Source of the DNA: Nautilus pompilius
Taxonomy: Eukaryota > Mollusca > Cephalopoda > Nautilida > Nautilidae
Assembly: GCA_018389105.1 (NCBI GenBank)
Contig: JACATO010000691.1
Location: 1,418,501 to 1,482,500, forward strand
Direction: 5' to 3'
Length of the DNA stretch: 64,000 nt
Shown: positions 40,301 to 55,300 of the stretch, piece by piece
Position numbering within the stretch: position 1 is the first letter of the stretch
Layout of the letters: each line of letters begins with the position of its first letter
Position numbers and translations under genes: made by a program
The notes under the pieces: generated by a model
The model's input: the letters and a program-made list of their open reading frames with translations, nothing else
Told to the model about the DNA's origin: nothing
Database searches by the model: none

Positions 40301-43300
40301 GCACAGGTGTGCTGGCCTCACATCCAGAGAGCAGAGATGTCCACATCCACAACTTGTCCATCACTTTTCATGGTGCTGAGCTTCTGTCTGACTCCAAATT
40401 GGAACTGAATGTTGGTCGCAGATATGGTCTGATAGGTCTGAATGGTTGTGGTGAGTTGGAATACATTCTTGATAATGTCTTCATTGTGTCAACAGTTAAG
40501 CAGGAGGCTTTCGTTTGGGTTTGGTTCATGGCAGACTTTCCTTTCTAAATTAATTGAGACCTTCAATATCATCTCAGAGGTTAGTACCCTTCATGACAAA
40601 TTTGGTCTGAAATCTGTCTTTTTCCTCACCTGGCTAAAGACATGCCTACTGTCATTATTGCTATATGATATTAGACAAATTCAGATCCTAAATACTGGTA
40701 GCACTTTGTATTTAATACCTCCTCCTGTCTTAAGTTGTGATATCAAATGTCATGCTTCATCAATTCTGACTGCAGTACATCTGTGAGCCTGTCTATTTGA
40801 TAATTCAAAAATCCTGCCTCTAAGTCATCAATAAAATTTTCTAAATCTAGAACTTTGATTGGTTTAAAGAGAATAGGGAATCTAGATGCAAAGTATTCCA
40901 CTAATGATAACTTTGCTGTTCTGCTCAAAGCAATGTCCACAACAACGGCATTTTCAAGCAATTCATGTTCTAAATGAAAGTCTTGAGATTGTAACTGCAT
41001 GAATTGCAGTAAACGTTTCTCACTTCTCTGTAGAAGCATGTCAGATCTCAGTCTTCCAGCACCACACTCCTCCTCGATATACTACTTGGTTTTAGATCCT
41101 ATTACTATATCCTACTTATCTTTTTGTTTTGTCTCCTTTCAAAATCAATACTGAAAATGTCTTTTTGCATCAGCCACAACATTAGGCAATAAAAATCTCC
41201 AACAATTTTTTTTATTATTCCCTGTAGAATTCTTCTCATTTTATGTATTTAGGACCTTGTAAAGCCAAATTAACTTTGTTAAATATAGGCAAAAGGTCTG
41301 CCAAAAATAAAAGATAGAATTTTGTAGAGTGATCTTAAAATTTGTCCTGAATTATCCTTAGCCTATTGAGTTTAGGTTTGCTTCTTTGATGAGACCTGTT
41401 TAACTGAATGACTTTTATCTTTTCCTTGGACTTGAGTGGCATTTCCATTTTTTGCTGTCTGGTCTGATGAATGTGGTGGTGTATTGTCCTTTGAAAATCT
41501 AGACTTAACCTTTTTGCTAGTGCCTTTTTGATATGTAATATTCTTTACACTTGTGATTTCTGCTTTGTCATTTGCTAGGTGGCAAGTGTTCTAATCATGA
41601 GTTAAAACTATGGAGTAATCTATTTGATTATGCAAGTTTTGCATAATAAGAATTAATATTTATGTATTTACTCATAAGAAATAAATGATATCTTCTATTT
41701 TTTTTTTTTCTGTTTCAAATATTTGACATTTGTCATGATGGACCACACCTTTGTAGTGTTTGTTAGCTGGCTACATAAACTAATTATTATGTTTCAGGTA
41801 AATCCTCTCTTCTATCTAGTCTGGAACAAAGGGAGGTGCCTGTGCCTAAACACACAGACATTTACCTTCTACGAAGAGAAATGCCTCCTAGTGAGAAGAC
41901 TGCTTTAGAAACTGTAATTGAAGTGGACAGGGAAAGACTGAGATTGGAAAAGGAGGCTGACTTGCTGGCTACCAGAGATGATCAAGGTAACGGGTGGTTT
42001 GCCTTGTTTTTGTTTTTTTGATTCCACAACATGATTAATTTTCTTGACATAAATCTATAGTAAAAGTTATCTTGCTTTATTTACTCCTTACAGAATCTCA
42101 TGATCGTTTGATGGATGTGTATGAGCGTCTAGATGAAATGGATGCTGACAAGGCTTTAATGAAGGCCAGTTATATACTCCACGGCTTGGGCTTCACCAAA
42201 GAGATGCAACACAGACAAGTCAAAGATTTTTCTGGTGGTTGGCGCATGCGGATTTCTCTGGCGAGGGCTCTGTACATAAAACCCTCGTTGCTTTTGCTAG
42301 ATGAGCCCACCAATCACTTGGATTTAGATGCATGTGTGTGGCTGGAGGAAGAGTTAAAAACGTAATCTATGTTCAGTTTCACCTGCCCACTCCTCCACTA
42401 TAAAATTTATGCATTTGGCATATACATCTTTTTTCTTTTTGTGTGTTTTAAAAACATTGTAGCAGGGCTTAATTCTAAGGTTTTAACCTTTCTATTCTAA
42501 TGTGGTTTAATCTTTTCTGGAGCACACAGGTCTGGATTTTACGTGCTTAAAGGTGCAGGCGGGGTTTGCAAAGTGGCAGCACAGCGCACCCACTTGATTG
42601 AAACTTTTTAATAATTTCATACTGATGGAACGACTTTAGTAGCATAAATGACTTAGCACAGTTCAGTAATTCAAATGAAATGGCAATATCTTCAGAAAAT
42701 GGAGGGAACAATTTATTTTATAGTGCAGGTTTGATGATAGATGTCATAATTATTGTATGAAATACACCAAAAGCCACCTCCCACTAACAAATGTACTCAC
42801 CGCACCAAATCCAAAAGTCTCAGGGTTATAATAGCACCACTCATTATACAAATTTTTTATGAAAAAGAACTTTTTTTTTTTTTTTTTTGGCCATGACCCA
42901 AGATCCTAAGAAAAATTTTTTGGGAAATGCCATTGTTTACTATCAGTCTTCTTGGCAGTTGTTAAACTTAGGATTTCTGTAGCTAACCTTATTTAATAAA
43001 GTGTGTGCATAACCCTATCATTCAATTTAAACTGTTTCACTGCTTTCAAAGGTGACCACCAACCTTTCCTAAGCATAAAGCTGTTTTTTTTGTTTTTTTT
43101 AACATTTTGTGAAGCATACTGCCCAGCACAAGAAGATGATACAGAATTGGCTGTAGTTGTAGGTCTTCACTTTGTGACAAAAAAGGGTTTTGCACTGGAG
43201 AACAGCTTGCAAGTCATGTCTTCTCTCTATCCTCACCAAAATGTGATAGCCTTGGTTATTAGGGTGCACCTGTCACACTATCTTCTGGAAGGTTTCAGTT

Positions 43301-46300
43301 TCCTGGAGCAGAAGCCACCCCTCAAAACTACCTCCAATGTTTAGCTTGAAGTTTTTGTGGGTGGACCACATCAAGGAGATTCTAATTTTGAACAGCCAAT
43401 TTGTTAGGATCATCAAAGGCAGGTGTCTGAATGTTATTGCTTCGTGCCAATACTAATTCACTTTTTTGAATCTCTTTAATATCATGACTTTTAACTCTCT
43501 TTGCCACATTCATTCTGTCATCCATAGAAAATAATCACTGATGGATAGAACAGAATGAATGCTCAAGGTTACATTTACTATGATGAAAGCTGCCTTCTCA
43601 ATGGTGGTAGCTATCCATTTGTCTGCTGTGGCTGCCTCTGCATTTGCATAGCATGGCAGTTAATCTTTGCCATGTGGTAGGAGAAATCCTTTGGGAATAG
43701 TTGATAATAAGTCAACTGGCTAGCTGTGAAAATGCTGGTATGTTTGTTGATCAGCTGCAGATTATGTCTTGCCATCTTGTGGTTACTATCGACATCAGAT
43801 GCATTCCACTTTTCTGAATCACTGGACCAGCTGAACGATGAGATCCACAGTATGCATGCTCAAAACCTATCATCAGAAGCAAATGATTCAGTATTAGACT
43901 GAATATAGATGTAATGTGATCAGTACTACAGCCTGCACAGGTAGGTACATTTAGTGGCAAAACTGATAATGGGGACCAATTTTCATCAGATGACACACTA
44001 CAGCTTAGCTGGAAGTGGCTAGGCTGCCCTGGAAAAGATTAAAATCTATTATAGGAGCATTGCATTTGAAATTATGAATTCAATCAGTATTTGATATTGG
44101 CAAAGGTCCATAATATTAAAAAATAAATATGCCTGTTCAGAATCCTGTTGTGTCTAGATGTAGAGAATGTGTTTTTAAAGTAGTTATGCATAAAGATGTT
44201 AATAATGTATGTGTAAAACTTTACATGATCATGAATCTTGAGCAGTAACTTTAGTGGCTTATTGGTTTGCTTACCATCATGTAAAAGTGATAAAACTTTG
44301 ATACTGTGTTCTTAAGCATTAGAATCAAATACTACTAGCTATGCTGTATTGTAGATATCCAGCAAAGATGTTTGGTTCATAGTTATGCACATGTCTATTC
44401 ATGGAGTATCTTGGTAAAGAATCAGTAGTAAAGTTTAAGTTCAGTTTGTTTGCTATTTACTTTTATTTAACTTTATTATTTTACAGTTACAAGAGAATCT
44501 TGGTGATTATTTCACATTCCCAGGATTTTTTAAATGGAGTTTGCACCAATATCATTCACATGCACAAAAGAACTCTATACTACTATGGGGTAAGTTTTAT
44601 TCTCAAGTGGATTTTAAATTTTGGTGGTCTTACAACCTCAAAAGTGCTAAACAGGTTTTTGTGTTCCTTGTTCTTTTTTCTCTTTGGAGATATTAACTTG
44701 CCTGTGTTACCCAGAGAGTTGGATGGGGTCAATTATGACCAACCTTTATCTAGCGTTCTAACTTTCCTCTACCTTGTGTATCAACTAAAACATCAAGTAA
44801 TATTTCAAGCTTTTTTTATCAAGATTTTCACAGACTTAACAAAAAAGCTAAACCTGTAACTTTTGTAGTAGGGTAGTGTTGATTGCTTCTTAGAGAGCTA
44901 TTAAAGAAGCAGCAGGATTTCCTAGTAAATGAAAATCCAAAACATCAGTGATACTTCCATTGGCAAGTTTTGACTTCATTTTTTCAGTTTTTAAATTCAG
45001 TGTTATGAATATGAAATTTTCCTCAAAGACATCAGTTGTATCTCTTGTTTTGCAGTTATGTAGAAACATCCCAGCAGAAAACTAGTTTTAGGATGTTTAA
45101 ATTTGATTGCGATATAATATTTTTTGTTAATAAACAATCAATTTACTTTATAATTAAAGACTTTTTAAATATAACTTTAGCTTTGATGGAATTTCTATGG
45201 ACTTAAACTTGATACTCTTCAGATGAATGCGAGATGCCTAGTTTTCCTGTTAACTGTCTGGATGTGCAAAATGGAGTTTGTATCAGTTTTGATGTCACTG
45301 AATTTTCTCCTTAGTTCAAAAAGAGCTCAGAAACAAAGTGGTCTCTGAATTATTGCTACGAAAATATTTAATTGGATATATGCATTAAAAAACTTGATTA
45401 GTAATTTTAGTGGTGAAAGCAAACTAATATGTGAAAACTTCATGGACATCATTGTTCTCTCAAGCATATTAATCCAAATAAAATATTTGGTTTAATGAAT
45501 GCCAAACTGAAGTAGTTTTTACTCAAGTAACTTTAAAAATGATAAAGAATTTGCAATAAAAATGATTTGTGCTTCGTTCGTAGTCAAGCTGCTAATGAAA
45601 TGTACTTCTAGGGTAATTATGATGCATATACTCAAACCAGGATGGAATTGGAAGAGAACCAAATGAAAAAGTACAAGTGGGAACAAGATCAGATTGCTCA
45701 TATGAAGGTGAGCAGCATTTATCTTTTATTTGTTTTTTTGTTGTTTCATGTGTATATGAACAGAGAAACAAAGACATCAGTCAAGATGGTTATTTTTTAA
45801 TTTTTTTTTACATTTTCACTTCTGTAAAGTGATGCATGAAATTATTGAAAATAAAACTTAGAATGTGCTAATACTAGTTACTCAAAGGGGAGGTCATGCT
45901 ACAGAGGCTTGTAGGATATTACTTTCTCTTTTTAGATGTAGGTTAGCTTTAGAAGAGCATTGCCAATTTTAGAAAACCCATTTCAATCTGAGTATTCAGA
46001 TGGAAAGCTTCTCTGACAGTCAGAATTGTGAGAGTTCTGCGGAATCTTGATGTTCTATATATATATTTTTTTTAAAAATCTTAGATTTCTTAAAATAGCT
46101 CTTCATTTAACATTCTGCTTAATCTGTCACTTCCCATAAATATTCTGCTTGTGGCGCTAGCTGTCTGCAGGCTAAGACTTCATCTGGCATATTCCTTTTC
46201 TCATATCTTGCAATCAACTGATTGAAATTACTTATTTGAATCTCAGATGGTATTTATCTGGCTTTTGTTGTTGACAGCATTTTTCTAGGCATTCTAATTG

Positions 46301-49300
46301 CTAGGAACTCTTAAAAATTATATTTTCTGAATGGACAAAAGTAAAATATGCTGAGCTTGAAGAATGATGACATAAAAGGCCGAATAAAAGTGGCAGTGCT
46401 CTCGCCTCACTTCGAAGCGGTTGTAGCTAGCTACAGTGTTCAAAACCCTTGAAGCGAGATTTTTTTTGACTGACTTCAGGCTGTTGGAAACTTGGCATTG
46501 ATTTGACTGTTCTAAAGGATGTTGAAAGTTTGATGTTCAGAAAGGCAGCAGAGAGAAAAGGATTAGATTTAGATAAAAGTGGGGAAATGCCTTCACTTCA
46601 GAAGTGTAGTAGTAATCTGGTTCTGTTCAGAACACCACAAATGTTTCCATATAGAATGATATACATACATTTAATCTGAAGGTTGGAATTGTTGTTAAAA
46701 CCACAAAATTTTGCGAAAAGTTGGTGATTGCAAGGGAATAAGGAAATCTTTCTGGTGTGGTTAAGGAAAAATCTTTGTTGAAAAAAATTGAGAAGAAAAC
46801 AAAGATTTTTGTAGTAGTAAACATTGTGATTGTCACCAAAACGTTGTTTGTAATTAGTGCTAGACTTTTTATACTTACTCATCTGAGGGTAAGATTGTGG
46901 TGTCGGCTTTTAGATCAGAAAATAACTAAGCCCGAATGTTGTACTGTTCAAAGGGAAACAACTCTTTAATCTAATTTATGGTGTTTTTATATATACAGTT
47001 GTCCTCCCCCGATATTCGCGGGGGGGGGTTACGTCCCTTGAGCACCCGCGAAGAGTGAAAAACCGCGAATATTGGACGTGGTCCATAAAAATGCCTATAA
47101 ACGTCAAAATATAACGTAACATATAATAAAAAATATAAGTAAATATATAATAATAATTTAATAAAAAATACAACACTCAGAGAAACACTCGAGATAGATG
47201 ATGCTGGGCTGCATCTGCCTGAGACAGCATCTCGTGGGCAGCGGCCAATCAGCAGCAAGGAGAAATGAATAACGCTCTCCAATTGGCTACTTTCAAACCT
47301 CAAGCCAATAGTGTTTATTTATTATTAATAATTTAGCATTAAAAGGCGTGAAAAAATATATATTGCCACAAAAAAAGCCGTTAAAAAATCGCGCAAGATA
47401 TTTGCGATTCCGCGAATATGCAGGGGTTTCCACGAACAATTATTAGTTAGATTCTAAGGAAAATTCCACGAATGCCGAACTGCGGACTGTATATATAAAA
47501 AAAACTAAAATCAGATTTACTAACCTATGTTGAAACTGGATCTCTAGCTGGTAGTAGAGAATAGCTTTTCTGTATTTGTTGTTGTGGAACAGTTAAGTAT
47601 TCCTGACCTAGCTTAAGCATTCTTTTCACAGAATATGGACAGGGCAGGAAAAATAACTTATGCCCTTCAAAAGAATAAATGAATGATTGGCTGTACACTC
47701 TACTTTGGTATAAATATTATACACACAAAAATTAAGATTAATACAAATTGTCATGTTCTCTCTATTGGCATAACAATTAATAATTGCTGACTTTTTATCA
47801 TACATATGGGTATAATATTTTACTGACAACAATAATCATTTAGATAAACTTCAGAAAGGTCCATGCTGTCGGTTGTCAGTATCAGGGTTCACTGTAAACA
47901 GGTTTCTATGTAATTTTGTTTTTTTGGGGGAAAAATTCATCTGAATCTTTGACAATTTTTTGTCACCATTTTTAATTAATAAATTGTAATTTCCAAAGTC
48001 TGTTCTTTTGGTTTAGGAAACTGACTGGCACCATGGGTTTCTTCTGGTGAATGCCTTATGTGCTGATGTTGGCACACATTTAAAGTGGTAATACGTTAAG
48101 CTAAAGTAGTTTTAAAAAAAAATTGTTCTCAAATGAACATACCTAGTTACACGTCTAAAAAATTATATATTTGCGATGAAAATGTGGTTGGTTGAAAGTC
48201 TTACTTTCAGATATCCCTCCCAAGTGCTGTTTAATTTTCCCTATGCACGGATAGAGGTTATGGAACAGACTCAAGGTTAATGCTAAATTTAAAAAATAAA
48301 AAATTCAGGAACATACCTTTTGTTCCAAGTGCAGTAAGAAATTTGAATGTTTACAGAAGTTGCAATATCTGTAGAGTGGACCTTTCAATTGCACATGGTG
48401 AAGTTTGCTTCTATATCTTTGGCAGTCAGAGGCATAAATAAAATGTGAATTTGTTAGATGAGAATTCTTCTATAAAACGATTTAGGGTGAATTTTGTTAA
48501 CAAAGAAATGAGTGTTATGTCGGTTAATTCTATTCATTAACCACTTGGCAGAAAATATTTCATTTTCAGCAGTAGACAATGGTTAAGAGAAATTTTTGTA
48601 TATACATAAAAAATACAAGAAATTAGGTGACATTGTAGGAAAACATTTTGTTGTATTTGACAAGGAAATTTTTCTTAAAGGGATATTTTGTGGGGTATTG
48701 TTTGGGATTTTTGCTTCAGTAACATATCTGTTAAGTATGGGAGGTTCATGAAAGCAGAAAATGGAAATATTCTAATGATGGGATTTTAAACATCTGGCAG
48801 CAGATAGAGTTGCTTCCTGGTGTGTACTACTATGATAATAAAAGCACAGTGGATTCATGTATTGAAAGATTCAATAAACATATAAATAGTGAACAATTGG
48901 AAATTTTGAAACATTATACCATGTTGGTTCTTAGACAAATGCACTAATCATATACCTGACCAGTGAAGCCTTTGATGAAGTTTTTATTGCAAAGCTAAAG
49001 GTGTCATGGACAACAATGGAGACTGAAAAGGGCGAGCACATGTCTACAGTTGCATACTATGAAGATGTACTACTATCTTTTCCTTAAAAGTATCTCTTAT
49101 TTTTGACATTTTTTCCAGTTGTTTCTTACTAGAAATTTTGTCATTTCTATAAATCTCTGGATGTATTGATAGATCTGAGAAAATTAATCAAGGAGAAAAC
49201 TTTCAAGTTATAAAGCCAGAAAAGTTGCAGTATGCTTGTCAAAATATTAGGAATTTCTTAATTGTTATGATTACATTAGGAAAAATATTTTCTTGTACCA

Positions 49301-52300
49301 AGCACTAGATTAGACTTCAGCTCTGTTGCACAACAAATCTGCTTGATGGAACTGATGATGTATTTAATTTTTGTTAGTAAAATTCTATTATGACTACTGA
49401 TCTTTGTTCTATTTGTGCTTTTAAACATTTTTCTTTAAAGAAAAATTTTTAATTTGTTCTTGAAAATTTTTGCAGGTGGAACAGAATTAGGTGTTACACG
49501 TTTTGGAATTTCATTGTTGGCAGTTCTCTGGACCCCACTATTTAGAGGGCTTTGTACTATATTGGGTTTGGGGCATCCCTGCCTTTGAGAGAAGAGATTT
49601 ATGAAAAGACATTTTTTTTTTGGTAATTGTAAGCTTATTAAGAGATCAAAATGGTAGTAGGCAAACTAGCAAAAAAACATTAATTAGATTTGTTACTTGG
49701 ATTTCAGGAGATTCTGCTTCACTTAACTCAGTATTGCAAGTATCTCTGGGACATCTGCAGATCAGAGCTTGATGCTTGGTTATGTTCAAAACACATGAAA
49801 AGTTAATGATTAAAAATGTAGTGTAACTTAAAAACCGGTTAACTTCATGAATTTTATTTAGCCAATATCATTTTAAAATGCATTCTTATTAATTGCTGTA
49901 TGTGCAACACTGATTCATGGTATGAAATTGAAGTATAGATTTTAGATTTTATCTATTGGTAAAAGTAAGTTAAACAAATCAAACTCTGGAACATCAGAGA
50001 CAAGTGTTTAAAAATCTGTATTATACATTGGATTACAGGGGAAAACTAAAGTTATTGTTTTTACTGCATGAGTGTATTGTATGCAGTTGAGATAGAAACA
50101 AGTATTGTTTCATCAGTGGGTGCACACATTTGTCATTGTATTGTTTGATTTCAGAACTACATTGCAAGATTTGGACATGGCAGTGCCAAACTGGCCAGGC
50201 AGGCCCAGAGTAAGGAGAAGACACTACGCAAGATGGTAGAAGGTGGATTGACAGAAAGGGTAGAGAGCGACAAGGTGGGTGGTGCTCAGTATCTGTGCTC
50301 TTGTTGCCATTGTCAGTTCACTGTCCACGTTGATGAGGAACGTCATTTTCCATGGCAGAGAGAGAAAGCTTGCTGTTTTTCTCAACTATTCAATCATGCT
50401 TTCTTCATGCCTTGTAGTATAGGGTGTTTGGACAATTTCAGCAGTCTGTCAAGTTAACTGTTCATGCTGCATGTGAGAGAACTGGGCTCTTCGAACTCCC
50501 TACTTGCATCCCTGTTTTGCTGAAGTTTTTCATATGAACAGACAAAATATATTTTATGTACCACTAGCATTTTGATTTGCTCATTACACTTAATTTATTA
50601 ATAATTTTGTTTTAGTTTACACTGAACTTATGGAGAGACCAGCACAAAAAATCCAAAAGAAGATAAATCAGTAATATTTTTCAGAAACAATTGTTTACAA
50701 ACTATAACTTTAAAAATAATATATGCAAGTCTAAATTCCCTGTTTTAGAATGTGTAAATTTTTTGGTTTTGTAAGTAGTTCCTTTTGTTGATAATAGTAA
50801 TGGGTTTTATTTGTTTGTCTTTTATGTAGACTGTCTCGTTTTACTTTCCAAGCTGCGGAACATTACCGCCACCTGTTGTCATGGTGCAGCACATCAGCTT
50901 TTCTTATGGAGAAGGCAATGTGAGTATTGATTCAGCTTTCTGGGGTTGTTTTCTTAGCATCATGCAGCTGTGAGTGGTCAATATCAGTGTTCCACCACCA
51001 CTGGCAGGGTTTTGTGTGTGTCTCTCTCTCCCCCTCCAAGTTTCAGGATACACTTTGACAAAAATATTAAGTATTAAATAGACAGTAGTACTTTTAAAAA
51101 TATATATATAATAGATGCTTACAGTTCTTTTTTTTTTTTAAAGCAATTTAATGAATTTTGTTATTTACTGTTTCTTTTATCTTTATCCCCTTTTTTTTGT
51201 TTATTTTTTCTTCTCATATTGGTTTTTTTTTTTTTTGTCAAACTCAAATATTAAAGAAGTTTTCCTGTTGTTTTATTGTATTTTAAAAATGTGTAATTGA
51301 TTAATTAAATATCTTGAAACATATATATATATAATATATATGTACACATGCAGATTAAAAGTTTGTACTTTTTTTTCTCATTAAAAGTTAATATTTCTTC
51401 CTTAAAACTTAATTACTACTAAATGGATCAGAGAGACAACTTCATTAACTTTGTTGTCAGATAAGCTGGAAAGCTTCAGGTAATAATTTTTGTATTTGTT
51501 AAGAAAGATCTAAAAATTTGGCAAATAGTTACCTAATTAAACTCTTGACATCTGCAATTCTCTCAATCAATTTTCATTTTACTGCAGTAGAATCTCTCTA
51601 CTACTACATTTATTTTCAGTCTGCTGAATGTTCATAAACCTAACAGCTAAATATAAATTAAGCATAAGTCACTAACCTTTTTCTGTTTTCTTCAAACTCT
51701 GTTGTCATAGTCTCTGATATACAAGGATCTGGACTTTGGTATAGACCTGGACACCCGGATAGCTCTGGTGGGACCAAATGGGGCTGGAAAATCCACTCTT
51801 CTAAAGCTCCTAGCTGGTGATGTGAGTAGAACCTCTACAAGCATTGTTCTGTATAGTGAAATGCTGATAATCTGACATGACTGGAACCAAGAAATTATTG
51901 CATTTTGGATTTTGTTGGTTTTTAGGAACCTAAAGTATGTTGGGGGGGGGACCAGATGCTAGCTTAACATCCTATTTACCCAATACAGTTTGTTTTTTTT
52001 TTAAAATTGCAAAACATTAATTTACTTTACTTATCAAAATATCTTGCCTCTGCTTTCAAAGTAAATGGACAAAGTTGAAGGCAAGATAATTACATGGATG
52101 ATGAAGTGCAAGTAGTAATAACTATTTCATGTGATGTAGGAGAGGTGTGGAAACAGCTGGAGAAACATTAAAGATTAACTCTGGTTCTTGTCAATTGAGT
52201 TGGGACTTTGTGACTGGCTCAGAGTTGTTCGTGATTGTACAGAGTCCTTGGAAGTCACCTTAAAGAGTTCCTGTAATGTCATTTGCTTGATATATTTGGG

Positions 52301-55300
52301 CTTCTTAATCTTGTAGACATAATATTATGCTAAGTCATGAAGCTCTTCTCAAGAAAGCAAATAAAGTTATCAGCAAACCATATCCACTTCAGCGTGTCAC
52401 TGTTGCCACTATCCGTAGCTTCTGGGTTCAATACAATATTAACAATCTTTTCATCACTTAGTTGGCATGGCACAGGAGCATTATTGTCACAATTCATCCA
52501 TGTTACAATGTCATTTTCTTCCAAATACTTGATAAAGTTACTCTTCATACTTTTGACATAACGTAAGAGATCTTCCACCTGAGAATTCTTGAGGAAAACA
52601 TTGAATCTTTCGGACTTTGGTTTGAATCTCGTCAAGCATCTTGAGACCGGCCACAAATTGAGCCAGGTGGTTTTCAGGGTGGTATACTACGCCATCCCAA
52701 GTGCAAGCACAGTTCAAAGGTCATCTTTAATGATGAACTTTCTTAAATGCACTCACCTTGCCAACAGCACTGTAGGTTTTTGTGTGATCACAAGTCTTAC
52801 GTAAAGAGAGGTGACTGAGCCAGTCACTGGTGATTTCCTGAGTTATCCAAAGTTTTCTTTTCTCCTCTAAGATGCTTCTCTTCAAAACGGATAGATTTGG
52901 GCATTTGATTTAGCCAAATTATCAAAGGATGACTAGTTTGCAACACGTCCATCTTGATTTATGGCAGCTGCAGTTCAAGTATTCGTAGTACAAATTTTTT
53001 TTTTTTTTAAATAGAAACTTATTTGACATGGAACTTAACAGCTTGAAAATCGTTTTTTAGGTTTAATAAAAAGACATTTTATCTTTGTCTTTAAGCATTG
53101 TTATTGCTGTTTGATGAACAGCAAGTATTTCTCACTAACCTTGTTTTATAATTTATTTAACTTCTCTCTTGGCATTTTTAATTTTAGAAATGTTCATAAA
53201 ACATTTGATTTATTTTTCAACATTTTAGTTTTAATTTTGCACCTTCCATTGTCAAGTGTTCTTTTATGTTCAAGCTGGTACCAACGGATGGCTTAATCAG
53301 GCGTCATTCCCATCTGAAGATTGGAAGATATCATCAGGTATGTCTGCTGACCACCACCTTTTGCGTTTCAGGTTATTAAAGATAATGAAGCTTAAATGTG
53401 TTAGCAACTCCTAGTGGAGCAGCTTTTTAAAGAATGTGTGGAATTTGGAATGATAGGTAGTTTACTTTTAAGTGTTGTGAGTGTAGTATACAACCATCAT
53501 CAAGTGTTTTGAATAGTTTTGTATTCAGTTTTTCTTCAGAGATTAGATTTTGTCCAAGAAGTCCCTTTCCTTTAAGTGCATTAGTTAATAAACCAGAAGA
53601 ATCGGAGCAGCTCCTGATTAAAAATTAGCTGATGCAAGTGCTTGAAAACAGTTTTTGTTGTTTGGGATTTGTTATATATATACGCATTGAAAAAAAGGAA
53701 AGCCTGCATTTATTGGCAAGGAAAATTTGTTGTTAAATGGTTGATATGTTTTGGTGTTTTTTTTTTTTTTACTATTAGATGCTAAAAATTGTTTATCCTA
53801 AGAGTACATCTTCTGAATCAGAGAAAGAGATGGAATTGATACGGAGAGGCAAGATCCCATTGTAGTGATGCCTTGAGAAAAAGACAAATTACTATGAAAC
53901 TCTGTGTTGAACATAACTTCCTGTAGCCAGCTTATTGAATCAGTGTGTAACTTTTACTTTGCTAACTGGTAGCAATTCTTGTGTCCATCGCTGTCTGCTG
54001 CTGTTAAAATTATTTTGATCCATTACAATTCCCAATTTATATTCTCGAGGCCTTTAGTCTGTCAGGGGTGAGATTATCGCCCTTAGATCATTTCTGAGTT
54101 TTGTAGCAGATCACGAAAATAATTTTAAATAATGACATGCTTTATGCCTACAACATAGTCAAGTTTCTTGAAATCGATGACTATATGTAATTACACATAT
54201 TTAGTGAGGGCCTGAACTGTGTGTGTTAAAAAAAAAAAAAAAAGATTACATTAAAAAAAACCCACCTGAGCTTTTTTAAAAAAAGTGTTTATAGGAGTAT
54301 TGTGGTTTTGTGAAGCGCCTGGGTATTTGTTTAACAGTTGCTGTTGGCATTTTCATATCTGTCAGCCCCTTGAGGAGCATTCCAGGGAGATCGCTCTAAT
54401 ATTTCCTTGGGGGGGTCACCCTTTTAGAAATGTTTTAAATGCAAGTGCGCGAATTAAAAAAAAAATAAAATATTATAAATGTTTACAGATTCTGAAACAA
54501 TTTGTAGATGCAGAAGTAAAAAATGATCTTGTAATCATGGGCTGCTCTTTTTGCATTCATGATCAGAAGTTTTTAATTTGCATTGTAGATTAATGCAAGG
54601 CTGCAAATTCTTAGGCTTTTCCTAGACTTAGTTTTATGCTTCCCTCACCATGGGAAATGCTCTTTGGCAGTCTGCTTTGCTGTGAGGCAGACTTAGGCTT
54701 TCATTAGTTGTCTCCAAAATGAGAATCTTTCTGCGTTTATTGAGGTTTTCATGGAATAGATCTATACCCAGATATTGTCTAGTCTCTGCTGTTTGCCATC
54801 TACAACTCCCAGATGGTAACTGTCTATCCAGAAGCGGAATCTCAAATTTTGTGTTTCAAAGCTTTTTGGTATACTTTAGGACAAAATCTTACAGTAAGAG
54901 CCAGATTTGAAAGAGGGGATTAGAAACAAAGAAACAAATTGCAACATTTAGGATCTAGAAATAAGTATATTAGTTTATAATCATGAGATTAAAAAATATA
55001 AATAATGTGGAAGCGATGAATTCAAACACTGCAAAAAAAGTTATTACTAAATTCTTGAAGAATTTATTCATTGCAGCTGGAGCAATCACTTCTGTGAGAT
55101 ATGTTCTTGTAGCCTCTGATATGTATAAGATCTACATTGGCTAGGAGCTTTCTCAAGAGTCTGTCCATTGTTATTAATCATAGTTTATTTGCCTAAAAAA
55201 ATTTTAAAAGTTAACTCCTTTAGTGATACTTATGTTTAAGATGTATTGTGTGTGTTCCTGGAGTTGTGGTCAGGGATGAATCATCACTACAGACAACTTA

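Noticed and set aside
43003-43996. Open frames of 81-113 codons as host genes.
   Set aside because: No recognised domain, no splice context and intronic position. Most likely chance or decayed repeat.
46020-46460. Possible extra exon or gene around 46.4 kb on the plus strand.
   Set aside because: Flanking ABCF2 exons 6 and 7 join directly in phase with no missing segment, and the frames there show no known motif.
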